Origin: Campylobacteraceae bacterium
Lineage (GTDB): Bacteria; Campylobacterota; Campylobacteria; Campylobacterales; UBA6016
NCBI GenBank assembly: GCA_022758985.1
Contig: JAEMQC010000102.1
Location: forward strand, 1 to 25,147
Reading direction: 5' to 3'
Length of the DNA: 25,147 bases
Shown: one piece after another, positions 15,770-23,045 of the stretch
How positions within the stretch are numbered: position 1 is the first letter of the stretch
How the letters are laid out: every line of letters begins with the position of its first letter
The notes under the pieces: model-generated
Told to the model about the DNA's origin: nothing
What the model saw: the letters and a program-made list of their open reading frames with translations, nothing else
The model's database searches: none
Translations under genes and position numbers: made by a program

Positions 15770-17507
15770 TGCACACCCCCGCGCTCGGAGATATTTTGTA
15801 TACGCCGAGCTCTTTTCCTTTCGTATCGACTATATGAACTGCGCAAGCGATGCAAGGGTCGAAACTATGAATAGTTCTAAGTATCTCAAGCGGCTGGTCA
15901 GGATTTGCAACTTTTGTGCCTACAAGAGAAGCCTCATAAGCGCCCATTCTGCCTTTAGCATCTCTAGGGCTGGCATTCCACGTTGAAGGAACTATACATT
16001 GATAGTTTTCGATTTTACCGTCTTTTATTTTTACCCAGTGACCCAGAGCGCCCCTTGGAGCCTCCGCCATACCGTAGCCTTCGGCGTCTTTTGCGACTTT
16101 GTCGAAATCAAACTGCGTCCAAGTGTCAAGCTGACCGGAAGCCGTATTTTTTGCAAGTTCGTCTACCCACTCCATCATAGCGTCCGCCATAAGCTCAGTT
16201 TCAACAGCTCTTGCGGCAGTCCTACCAACCGTAGAGAATAGAGCTGTCAGCGGAACTTGTGCTCCAACATGAGCATTTAATCTTCCAAAGAATCCATCTA
16301 CATAAGATTTTATTCTCTTATCATTTTTCGCATAACCGACAACCATCCTAGCTAGCGGTCCGACTTCTACTCTATTGTCGCCGTATATAGGAGCTTTAAT
16401 CCAGCTGTATTTGTTTTTTGTATCTAGATATGCTATACCGTTTTCTTTTTTACCAAAGCCCGTATATTCAGGTATCGTCTCACCTTTGAACGGATGAAGA
16501 GGAGCTGTCCCTTTATACCATGCGTGCGTTACGTCTTCCGTGATTTTTGCTTGGTCTAGTTCAAACACCTTGCTAATATCTTTATTCAAAACTACGCCGC
16601 TTGGGAAAAGTAGTGAAGCTTTGTAAAAGTCGTTATCATCAAGTCTAAAGTCGCCGTAGCACATGAAGTTCCCAAGTCCGCCGCCAACTCCGGCAAGCGC
16701 CTCGTCTGCATAAGCCTTTCCTGCAAGAACTACGTCAGGTATGTATGCGTGTTTTGCAAAATCTTGACCTTTTTTGAGCCATTGTTTGAACTGTGCTATA
16801 CGCGCAGGATTTTGGATGTCTTGAACACAAGTCACACCTCCGACTACGAAGCTTTGCGGGTGCGGCATTTTACCGCCGAATATCGCCATCATTTTTGCAA
16901 GCTCTTTTTGCAAATCAAGCGCATCAAGGTAGTGAGATAGGATGATTAGGTTCTCCTCAGGGCTTAGCTTGTACGCTTTGCTACCCCAATAACCGTTACC
17001 GAAAATTCCTAGTCTGCCTTGTTTTACGAATTTAGTTACCCTTTCTTGAACCGCTTTATATGTGGCTTCGCTTACGTTCCAAGGTTTTTCAGAGACCTTA
17101 TTTGCTATCTCTACGGCTTTTTTTGGATCCGCTTTTAGCGCAGATACGACGTCTACCCAGTCAAGACCATGTAGATGATAGAAGTGAACTATATGGTCGT
17201 GCACATATAGTGCGCCTTGAACTAGATTTCTGACAAGTCTTGCATTTTTTGGGATTTTAACCTTAAAAGCGTGCTCAACGCCCTCTATACTTCTTTGGTA
17301 GTGCGTACCGGTACAAACACCGCAGATTCTCATCGCAAGAAGACCGGCATCCCTAGGGTCTCTTCCTTTTAGTATCGTCTCGATACCTCTAAACATTGTA
17401 GATGAGCTATATGCATCCACAATCGTATTTTTATCGTCGATTACCACTTCAACTCTTAGATGTCCTTCAATCCTGGTAATCGGATCTATTACTACGTGTT
17501 TGCTCAT
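15762..17507 (-). CDS. hydB: [NiFe] hydrogenase large subunit
   Basis: Catalytic subunit of a respiratory, membrane-bound H2-uptake hydrogenase (group 1, Wolinella/Helicobacter type). The 581-residue precursor carries the L1 motif RICGVCTGTH with Cys62 and Cys65, and the L2 motif DPCIACAVH with Cys552 and Cys555. These four Cys hold Ni and Fe. His558 is followed by a 23-residue tail (IVDTKGKELG...) that HydD should remove. It has no signal of its own and is co-exported with HydA by the Tat path. The start is coupled to hydA through a TAATG overlap. Confidence 0.98.
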   Translation of the reverse strand: MSKHVVIDPITRIEGHLRVEVVIDDKNTIVDAYSSSTMFRGIETILKGRDPRDAGLLAMRICGVCTGTHYQRSIEGVEHAFKVKIPKNARLVRNLVQGALYVHDHIVHFYHLHGLDWVDVVSALKADPKKAVEIANKVSEKPWNVSEATYKAVQERVTKFVKQGRLGIFGNGYWGSKAYKLSPEENLIILSHYLDALDLQKELAKMMAIFGGKMPHPQSFVVGGVTCVQDIQNPARIAQFKQWLKKGQDFAKHAYIPDVVLAGKAYADEALAGVGGGLGNFMCYGDFRLDDNDFYKASLLFPSGVVLNKDISKVFELDQAKITEDVTHAWYKGTAPLHPFKGETIPEYTGFGKKENGIAYLDTKNKYSWIKAPIYGDNRVEVGPLARMVVGYAKNDKRIKSYVDGFFGRLNAHVGAQVPLTALFSTVGRTAARAVETELMADAMMEWVDELAKNTASGQLDTWTQFDFDKVAKDAEGYGMAEAPRGALGHWVKIKDGKIENYQCIVPSTWNASPRDAKGRMGAYEASLVGTKVANPDQPLEILRTIHSFDPCIACAVHIVDTKGKELGVYKISPSAGVCNV

Positions 17508-18748
17508 TATCTATTCCCCTCTTCTCCACTTTTTTTACCGGCAAAAGCGCTTATAGCTGCGTGTACACCTATACCGACTACAGCTGCCGTCACGAGCCCC
17601 ATACCAAATTCGTCTATTGATTTTTCTACGCCGCCGCCCGGCGCTTTAATGTTTGCGTTCGCCATCGGTCTTTCATGCGCATATTTATCCCAGAAATCAG
17701 GCTCTGAACATCCGATACAGCCGCGTCCCACGCCTATCGGCCAGTTTGTGCCGTCATTGTATCTTATGATGGAGCAGTTATTAAACGTCATAGGGCCTTT
17801 ACATCCCATTTTGTACAGACAGAAGTTATTTTTTGCGCCGTGGTCGCCCCATTTTTCTACGAATTCGCCGGCGTCAAAGTGCGCTCTTCTCTCGCAGTTA
17901 TCATGAATTCTATAACCAAACGCAAATTTAGGTCTAAGCAGGTGGTCTAGCTCCGGAATTGTTCCAGTTAGCAAGTAGTGAAGAACAACACCAACCATAT
18001 TTGCAGGGTTTGCCGGACATGCCGGTATATTGATAACAGGCTTGCCTTTTACTATATCCATAACGCCTACTGCACCGGTCGGATTTGGAGCCGCAGCAGG
18101 CACGCCGCCGAAAGTCGCACATGAGCCGACAGCTACGACAGCAGCCGCATCTGCTGAGAGTCTTTTTAGGTGTTCCTCAAACGTTTCGCCAGAAGCGCCT
18201 ATGGTTCCGTAGATACCTTTGTCTTTAAGCGGGATAGAACCTTCTACGAAGAGGATATATTTGCCTTTAAACGTATGAATACCGTCTTCTAGCTGTTTAT
18301 CCGCCTGATGTCCGGCGGCAGCCATAAGCGTCTCGTGATACTCTAGGCTAATAATGTCAAATAGCAGATCGTCTACCGTCGGTGCCGAGCTTCTAAGGAG
18401 CGCTTCGGAGTTTCCGGCACAGTCTTGGAGCTCTATCCAGATAACCGGAGCCCTATTCATGAGCTCGGCAGCCTCCGCCACTAGCGGTTCAAAAAAGGAA
18501 GGAAGCATCAGCGCAGCGGTAGTCGCCGATACCCATTTTAGAAAATCCCTCCTGCTTATATCGTTGGCTTCCAGTATTTCATATATACTAGACTCCGAAT
18601 TGGAAGTCTCCTCTTTTTTTAGAGCCTCTAGTCTCGTTTTGCATTTTTCAAATAGAGCCTTATAGTAGCTCTCGCCTTTATTTGTATCCACATACGTCGG
18701 CGTAGCCGTAAACGCCGTTATTACCGGCTCTTGGCAACCATTTAGCAT
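17507..18748 (-). CDS. hydA: [NiFe] hydrogenase small subunit, Tat-exported
   Basis: Electron-transfer subunit with three Fe-S clusters. The 413-residue precursor has a Tat signal, SRRDFLK with the Arg pair at 66-67, then a hydrophobic stretch to about residue 90. The 65 residues before it are unusually long, but the ATG at 18748 has a strong AGGAGAG ribosome site and no better start follows. Distal-cluster ligands are His282, Cys285, Cys310 and Cys316; medial ligands are Cys325, Cys344 and Cys347. The proximal cluster has Cys110, Cys210 and Cys244. The expected fourth Cys, in the usual CTGC, is Asn113 here (DCAGNSE). A C-terminal membrane helix (about 382-403) anchors the protein. It is the first gene of the operon. 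Confidence 0.97.
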   Translation of the reverse strand: MLNGCQEPVITAFTATPTYVDTNKGESYYKALFEKCKTRLEALKKEETSNSESSIYEILEANDISRRDFLKWVSATTAALMLPSFFEPLVAEAAELMNRAPVIWIELQDCAGNSEALLRSSAPTVDDLLFDIISLEYHETLMAAAGHQADKQLEDGIHTFKGKYILFVEGSIPLKDKGIYGTIGASGETFEEHLKRLSADAAAVVAVGSCATFGGVPAAAPNPTGAVGVMDIVKGKPVINIPACPANPANMVGVVLHYLLTGTIPELDHLLRPKFAFGYRIHDNCERRAHFDAGEFVEKWGDHGAKNNFCLYKMGCKGPMTFNNCSIIRYNDGTNWPIGVGRGCIGCSEPDFWDKYAHERPMANANIKAPGGGVEKSIDEFGMGLVTAAVVGIGVHAAISAFAGKKSGEEGNR

Positions 18749-18787
18749 TATCTCTCCTCGCTAATATCTATGTTTGCGTGACCTCAA

Positions 18788-18793
18788 ATTCTA
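18788..18793 (-). promoter_or_regulatory. Probable promoter of the hyd-hyp-nik operon
   Basis: TAGAAT on the minus strand, 39 bases before the hydA ATG, is the best -10 candidate. No recognisable -35 lies 16-18 bases upstream; that place is filled by the TTAAC boxes, which would fit an activator-dependent or repressible promoter. It would drive about 14 kb, down to 4742. Confidence 0.45.
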
Positions 18794-18840
18794 GTTAAAT
18801 GAAACTTAACTGATGATAAAATTTTAGCAATTTGTTAAGT
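18793..18840. promoter_or_regulatory. Cluster of three GTTAAGT-like boxes before hydA
   Basis: AGTTAA (18793-18798) and TTAACT (18806-18811) form a perfect inverted repeat with a seven-base spacer that touches the -10 element. ACTTAAC (18804-18810) is repeated in inverted form as GTTAAGT (18834-18840), 23 bases away. Three related half-sites in 48 bases directly at the operon promoter suggest binding of a dimeric regulator. The sites do not match a consensus I can name. Confidence 0.4.
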
Positions 18841-18857
18841 AGTACTAATTAATATTT

Positions 18858-18882
18858 TGGTAATACCACAAAGCCGTTCGGC
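18858..18882. repeat. Two short inverted repeats in the hydA / plus-operon intergenic region
   Basis: TGGTA-A-TACCA (18858-18868) and GCCG-TT-CGGC (18873-18882) are perfect small palindromes four bases apart. The second is an island of G+C in a very AT-rich stretch. Each could be an operator half or a small hairpin between the two divergent promoters. I cannot assign a regulator. Confidence 0.35.
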
Positions 18883-18888
18883 ATCTTT

Positions 18889-18912
18889 TATAATATAACT
18901 TTATTTTATACT
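18889..18912 (+). promoter_or_regulatory. Probable promoter(s) of the plus-strand mobA-moaC unit
   Basis: TATAAT (18889-18894) and TATACT (18907-18912) are both good plus-strand -10 candidates, lying about 92 and 74 bases before the ATG at 18986. Either would leave a leader of about 65-85 bases that I cannot assign to a riboswitch. Confidence 0.45.
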
Positions 18913-18985
18913 ATAAAAAATTGCTTAAAAAATAGGAACATATTTTGCTTTTGTGTTTAAACATCTAGAGAGCAAGGGGACAGAG

Positions 18986-19594
18986 ATGAATGTCGATTTT
19001 CTAATAAAAACAAACCCTTTTAATATTCCAGGGGTGCAGATACCAAAACCGCAAGATAACGCACAAAAACAAGCCGGAACGGCTCAAGTAGACCAAGCGG
19101 TGCAAAGTAAACCTGCAAGCGGAGCCAATTTTGTACAAAAAATCAAAGACACCAACGACGCTGTAGGCTTCATACAAATATCTGAAATGTTTATATCAAA
19201 ACTTGACAAAGAAGGCATAACAAGCTTTGACGCAGCCTCGGCTCTAGGAGCGACTATCTCTTACTCGCAAAAAAATGTCCTCTCAAAACAGAGCTTCGAT
19301 ACAACGGCGGGAGTCATCCAAATCGATTTAAGCTCTAGCGAAATAGGCTTTGGCGGTGATTTTGAAGAGTGGAAAAAAAATGCAAAAGAGATGCTAAAAT
19401 CCAAAAAAGAGCAGATCTCAAATCCACTAGCCGCATTCGGCGCTCAGAAAAAAGAGCAGATGGATAACGCAGCCCAAAAAATTTCAGCGGCAACCGAAAC
19501 GAACGCAAAACTAGGCTCTCTTCTTAACAATATAAACGAGAGTCTTAATAGGTTCGAACAAAAAGCAAACGAACTAGGCAATACCCTCTTTTGA
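18986..19594 (+). CDS. Hypothetical protein, first gene of the mobA-moaC unit
   Basis: I do not recognise this 202-residue protein. It has no signal peptide, no membrane helix and no Cys. The N-terminal part (about 1-55) is Pro/Gln/Ala-rich and probably disordered (QIPKPQDNAQKQAG). The middle (about 60-130) is mixed. The C-terminal part (about 130-200) is Lys/Gln/Asn-rich and likely helical or coiled coil (EEWKKNAKEMLKSKKEQ, NINESLNRFEQKANEL). I prefer the ATG at 18986, preceded by AAGGGGA, over a GTG 33 bases upstream that lacks a ribosome site. Its stop overlaps the mobA start (TGATG), so the two are co-translated. A role in molybdenum-cofactor work is suggested only by that position. Confidence 0.8.
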   Translation: MNVDFLIKTNPFNIPGVQIPKPQDNAQKQAGTAQVDQAVQSKPASGANFVQKIKDTNDAVGFIQISEMFISKLDKEGITSFDAASALGATISYSQKNVLSKQSFDTTAGVIQIDLSSSEIGFGGDFEEWKKNAKEMLKSKKEQISNPLAAFGAQKKEQMDNAAQKISAATETNAKLGSLLNNINESLNRFEQKANELGNTLF

Positions 19595-20208
19595 TGATAA
19601 GAGATATTCCGTGCGTCATTCTCTCAGGCGGAAAAAGCTCCCGTATGAGAGAGGATGCAGGGATAGACAAAGCATTTTTGGACTTTTGGGGCGAACCCTT
19701 ATACTATAGGCAATACCAGAAGTTATCAAAAATATTTGAAAACGTCTACTTAAACACAAAATCCGCCAAAAACTACGACAAAATAGAATCGAAACAGATT
19801 ATCGAGGATTTAACATCCGTCGAGGGATTTGACACCAGCGAGCTGTTTGCGCCAACACTTGGCATGCTGAGCGCATTTGAAACGCTACAAAGCGATAGGA
19901 TATTTTTCATTGGCGTCGATACCCCCTTTATAAGCGAAGAGTCGATACAAAACATTATCCTGAGAAATGCCCCGTTCGTAGTTGCGCAAAGCGGCGAGAA
20001 AATACATCCTACCGTAGCCGTGTACGACAAAAGCATATCCTCCGAGCTAACCAGAATGATAAAGCAAAACAAACACAAATTAACCCTTCTTTTAGAGAAA
20101 ATCGGTACAATTTTCGTCCAAACGGGTAACGAAAAAGAGTTTTCAAACCTCAATAGATATGAAGATTATAAAAAAGCGATAGAAGATGGAGTTAACCCAT
20201 TTAGATGA
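19594..20208 (+). CDS. mobA: Molybdenum cofactor guanylyltransferase
   Basis: Joins GMP to molybdopterin to form the MGD cofactor of formate dehydrogenase, nitrate reductase and related periplasmic enzymes. The 204-residue product starts IPCVILSGGKSSRM, the family's nucleotide-binding LAGGxSxRM loop, followed by a slightly longer spacer to DKAFLDFWGEPL. The metal-binding Asp is in FFIGVDTPFIS. The length is normal. The ATG at 19594 overlaps the previous stop; a TTG one codon earlier is the less likely start. Its 3' end overlaps moaC by 23 bases. Confidence 0.9.
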   Translation: MIRDIPCVILSGGKSSRMREDAGIDKAFLDFWGEPLYYRQYQKLSKIFENVYLNTKSAKNYDKIESKQIIEDLTSVEGFDTSELFAPTLGMLSAFETLQSDRIFFIGVDTPFISEESIQNIILRNAPFVVAQSGEKIHPTVAVYDKSISSELTRMIKQNKHKLTLLLEKIGTIFVQTGNEKEFSNLNRYEDYKKAIEDGVNPFR

Positions 20209-20659
20209 AAACAATCTACCTAAAATGGTGGATGTCTCGGACAAAAACGAAACCGTTAGAATAGCCGTAGCAAGCGGTCTAATCAAGATGAGCCTTGAGG
20301 CGTACAAAGCCGTAAAAGAAGGGACGGCCAAAAAAGGGCCTGTGCTTCAAACTGCCGTAATAGCAGCGGTTATGGGCGCTAAAAAAACGAGTGAGCTTAT
20401 ACCGATGTGCCACCCTCTGGCTCTCTCATCTGTCAAATGCGACATAGAAGAGGTAGACGCTTTGCCCGGCTTTAAGATGTTCATTACGGTAAAGATGGAA
20501 GGCAAGACCGGCGTGGAGATGGAGGCGCTTACGGCCGTATCGGTCGGACTTTTGACTATTTACGACATGGTAAAGGCGATAGACAAAGGCATGGAAATTA
20601 CAGACATTAGGCTAGAGAGCAAAATCGGAGGCAAAAGTGGCAAATATACTAGAGGGTAA
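20186..20659 (+). CDS. moaC: Cyclic pyranopterin monophosphate synthase
   Basis: Second step of molybdopterin synthesis: turns the 3',8-cyclo-GTP product made by MoaA into cyclic pyranopterin monophosphate. The 157-residue product has the full family pattern: MVDVSDKNETVRIAVASG near the start, IPMCHPLALSSVKCD in the active site (about residues 72-86), and GVEMEALTAVSVGLLTIYDMVKAIDKGM with catalytic Lys in DMVKAIDK. The start ATG has a purine-rich site inside the end of mobA, and its end overlaps the next gene by 23 bases, so the unit is strongly coupled. moaA is not in the window. Confidence 0.97.
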   Translation: MELTHLDENNLPKMVDVSDKNETVRIAVASGLIKMSLEAYKAVKEGTAKKGPVLQTAVIAAVMGAKKTSELIPMCHPLALSSVKCDIEEVDALPGFKMFITVKMEGKTGVEMEALTAVSVGLLTIYDMVKAIDKGMEITDIRLESKIGGKSGKYTRG

Positions 20660-20903
20660 AAAACTAGAGCTAGAATACCCTATCTCGTGGCAGTATAAAA
20701 TCATAGGTATGGACGAAGATAGTATGCACGCAAGCGCTGTACATATATTAAAAGAGAAGCCTTTTACGCTTACGCCATCCAACAAGTCCTCAAGCGGCAA
20801 GTTCGTAAGCCTCACGCTGGAAGTTTTGGTTTACAGCGAAGATGAGCGGCTATATATATACGAAGAACTTAGAAAAGTTGAGTGCATAAAATATATTTTG
20901 TAA
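20637..20903 (+). CDS. DUF493 (YbeD/HP0495-like) protein
   Basis: An 88-residue cytoplasmic protein of the DUF493 family, a small ferredoxin-like alpha/beta fold of unknown function. The typical pattern is seen: LEYPISWQYKIIGMDED, then HILKEKPFTLTPSNKSSSGKFVSL with the conserved Ser/Lys loop, then LEVLVYSEDERLYIYEELRKVECIKYIL. It overlaps moaC by 23 bases. The moaC-DUF493 pair is, from memory, also found in Campylobacter jejuni (Cj0252-Cj0253). In enterobacteria the family member YbeD sits beside lipoate genes, so no link to molybdenum cofactor is established. Confidence 0.9.
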   Translation: MANILEGKKLELEYPISWQYKIIGMDEDSMHASAVHILKEKPFTLTPSNKSSSGKFVSLTLEVLVYSEDERLYIYEELRKVECIKYIL

Positions 20904-20914
20904 TCCTTGCATTG

Positions 20915-20920
20915 CTATAA
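20915..20920 (+). promoter_or_regulatory. Promoter of the pgbA-glcD unit (-10 element)
   Basis: A perfect TATAAT preceded by TTGC, an extended -10, lies 28 bases before the start ATG at 20948. AAAAAGG (20933-20939) is the ribosome site. It lies only 12 bases after the DUF493 stop, so the next unit is probably independently transcribed. Confidence 0.6.
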
Positions 20921-20947
20921 TGAGGTAATTTTGAAAAAGGCAGAAGT

Positions 20948-21658
20948 ATGAAGAAATTGATTTTGGCTATTTTGATGCTAGCATCGCTAGTATACGCCAA
21001 AGAAAAAGTAGAGATGACGATTGTAAGTATCGACAGCGACGGTATGGGCGCAACGCTAAAAGGTGACGGCAACGTCCAAAAAGGAGTAACCGGCATAGTT
21101 GTAACAAAGCTTGACGGGCAGAGAGATATTATAGTCGCTGCCGCAAGAGCCGTAAGTAGCGGCAACGAGATAAAAGTAAGATTTGAGATGTTTGACGACC
21201 TCGCCCAAGAGGCTCTGCCTAGAGCTATAATACTTCCAAAAGTCGGGGATAAAGCGATTTTTTATCTTTTTGACGACAGAGCCACGATAATCGCCAAAAA
21301 CCAAGCCGATTACCAAAAAGTGGCCGTCTCCGATAATAAAACATGGGTACACCCAGATCTATTCGCAGCGCTCCTAACAAAAGAGAGAGTCGGTGAGCCA
21401 AAAGCCAAGCACTTCGCCTCTTTTTGCAAACTATACGCTGTGGGCGCCGTATATTTTGCCATAAAAGACAAGGTTTATATAGCCGATTGCCAAAGCCTTG
21501 AGGTACTAGAAGAGAGAGCCTTTGCATCTGAAAATTCAAAAGATTTCGAATCTCCATTTTTCAAAAGAACTGGAGAGATTGAGACCGGATATATGGGAAT
21601 GATGAAAGAAAAAGTCGAAGACTTTGACTCTTACTACTCAGCGCTAATCGGTAGATAA
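20948..21658 (+). CDS. PgbA-like exported protein (plasminogen-binding protein N-terminal domain)
   Basis: A 236-residue protein with a signal peptide (MKKLILAILMLASLVYA, cleavage after residue 17). The mature part resembles the N-terminal domain of Helicobacter pylori PgbA: EMTIVSIDSDGMGATLKGDGNVQKG, GVTGIVVTKLDG, IILPKVGDKAIFYLFDDRATIIAKNQADY and HPDLFAALL. The C-terminal Lys-rich region that binds plasminogen in H. pylori is missing and the protein ends in Arg, so plasminogen binding should not be assumed. In H. pylori pgbA also lies directly before glcD (HP0508-HP0509, from memory), which supports the assignment. Two Cys (near residues 156 and 178) could form a disulfide. Its stop is two bases before glcD. 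Confidence 0.85.
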   Translation: MKKLILAILMLASLVYAKEKVEMTIVSIDSDGMGATLKGDGNVQKGVTGIVVTKLDGQRDIIVAAARAVSSGNEIKVRFEMFDDLAQEALPRAIILPKVGDKAIFYLFDDRATIIAKNQADYQKVAVSDNKTWVHPDLFAALLTKERVGEPKAKHFASFCKLYAVGAVYFAIKDKVYIADCQSLEVLEERAFASENSKDFESPFFKRTGEIETGYMGMMKEKVEDFDSYYSALIGR

Positions 21659-21660
21659 AA

Positions 21661-23043
21661 ATGCTAGACAAAAAACATATATCCGCTCTCAAATCCATAG
21701 TAGGCGACGATAACTGCTTTGACGACAAAGCGCATCTGATAGCCTACTGCTACGACGCCACAAAAAACAGATACGAGCCGTCCGCCGTCGTCTTTCCAAG
21801 GCACGAAGAAGACGTAAGCAAAGTACTTAAATACTGCAACGAGCACCTAATAGCGGTGGTTCCAAGGGGCGCTGGAAGCGGTTTTACCGGCGGAGCGTTG
21901 CCTGTAACTGGCGGAATAGTACTAGCCTTTGAAAAGCACATGAATAAAATCTTGGAGATTGACACCAAAAACCTTGTAGCCGTAGTGCAGCCGGGCGTAA
22001 TAAACAAAGAACTTCAAGAAGCGGTAGAAAGAGTCGGGCTATTCTATCCGCCAGATCCTGCTAGCCAAGAGTATAGCACAATAGGCGGCAACGTAGCCGA
22101 AAATGCCGGCGGCATGAGAGCCGCAAAATACGGCATCACAAAAGACTACGTAATGGCGATGAGAGCCGTAATACCAAACGGCGACGTTATCAAAGCCGGC
22201 AAACGAACCATAAAAGACGTAGCAGGCTACAACCTATGCGGAATACTGGTAGGTAGCGAGGGGACACTGGCGGTAACTACAGAAATCACGCTGCGCCTCA
22301 TAGCAAAACCGAAAATGACAAAAACTGCAATGGGGGTATTCCCGACTGTTGAATCGGCGATGGAAGCAGTATACAAGACGTTTGCAGAGGGTATTACGCC
22401 GGTTGCGATGGAGTTTCTCGACAATCTAACGATAAGAGCCGTCGAAGAGGTACATAAAAAAGGGCTTCCGGTAGAAGCTGGAGCAATACTCATTACCGAC
22501 GTAGACGGAAATCTTGAAGCCGATCTAGACCTTCAGATGGCTGCCCTAGAGAAAGTGTTTAAGGCTAACGGTTGCACGGACTTCGTAAGAGCCAAGGACG
22601 CCACAGAAGCCTCAAATCTATGGTTTGCAAGACGAAATGCATCTCAAAGCCTCAAAGTATATGGAAGTAAAAAACTAAACGAGGATATTACGGTGCCAAG
22701 AGCTGCGCTCCCTGAGCTGCTAGCAGAATACAAAAAGGTAAGCGAAAAATACGGCTTTAGTATCCCTTGCTTTGGACACACTGGGGATGGCAATGTACAT
22801 ACAAACGTCATGACCGACAAAAACGACCCGCACAAACTAGAGCTAGCCGAAAAAGCGATAGAGGAGATATTTCAAATCGCAATAGACCTTGGCGGCACAC
22901 TTAGCGGAGAGCACGGCATCGGTGTCTCCAAGGCGCCTTTTATGAAGATGGCGTTTACGGATGCGGAACTCGACCTATTCCGCTCTATCAAAAGAGCGTT
23001 CGACCCGAACAATATCCTAAATCCGGGGAAGATGGGGCTATAA
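21661..23043 (+). CDS. glcD: FAD-linked oxidase, glycolate/D-lactate dehydrogenase subunit GlcD type
   Basis: A flavoprotein that oxidises a 2-hydroxyacid (D-lactate or glycolate). The 460-residue product has the FAD-binding type 4 domain (about 35-175) with VVPRGAGSGFTGGALP and TIGGNVAENAGGMRAAKYG, and the FAD-oxidase C-terminal domain with PCFGHTGDGNVHTNVM and LSGEHGIGVSKAPFM. These are the usual flavin and metal/substrate loops. No glcE or glcF partner is adjacent, so it may act alone as a D-lactate dehydrogenase or with partners elsewhere. It follows the PgbA-like gene by two bases and is followed by mntA after two bases. Confidence 0.93.
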   Translation: MLDKKHISALKSIVGDDNCFDDKAHLIAYCYDATKNRYEPSAVVFPRHEEDVSKVLKYCNEHLIAVVPRGAGSGFTGGALPVTGGIVLAFEKHMNKILEIDTKNLVAVVQPGVINKELQEAVERVGLFYPPDPASQEYSTIGGNVAENAGGMRAAKYGITKDYVMAMRAVIPNGDVIKAGKRTIKDVAGYNLCGILVGSEGTLAVTTEITLRLIAKPKMTKTAMGVFPTVESAMEAVYKTFAEGITPVAMEFLDNLTIRAVEEVHKKGLPVEAGAILITDVDGNLEADLDLQMAALEKVFKANGCTDFVRAKDATEASNLWFARRNASQSLKVYGSKKLNEDITVPRAALPELLAEYKKVSEKYGFSIPCFGHTGDGNVHTNVMTDKNDPHKLELAEKAIEEIFQIAIDLGGTLSGEHGIGVSKAPFMKMAFTDAELDLFRSIKRAFDPNNILNPGKMGL

Positions 23044-23045
23044 TT

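Noticed and set aside
18749..18985. A NikR operator before hydA
   Set aside because: I looked for GTATGA-N16-TCATAC and for a TATWATT-N11-AATWATA arrangement. The AT-rich stretch near 18889-18915 has fragments of the latter but no convincing pair, so I do not call it.
20948..21658. Calling the PgbA-like protein a true plasminogen-binding virulence factor
   Set aside because: The Lys-rich C-terminal part responsible for plasminogen binding in H. pylori is absent. Only the N-terminal domain resemblance is supported.
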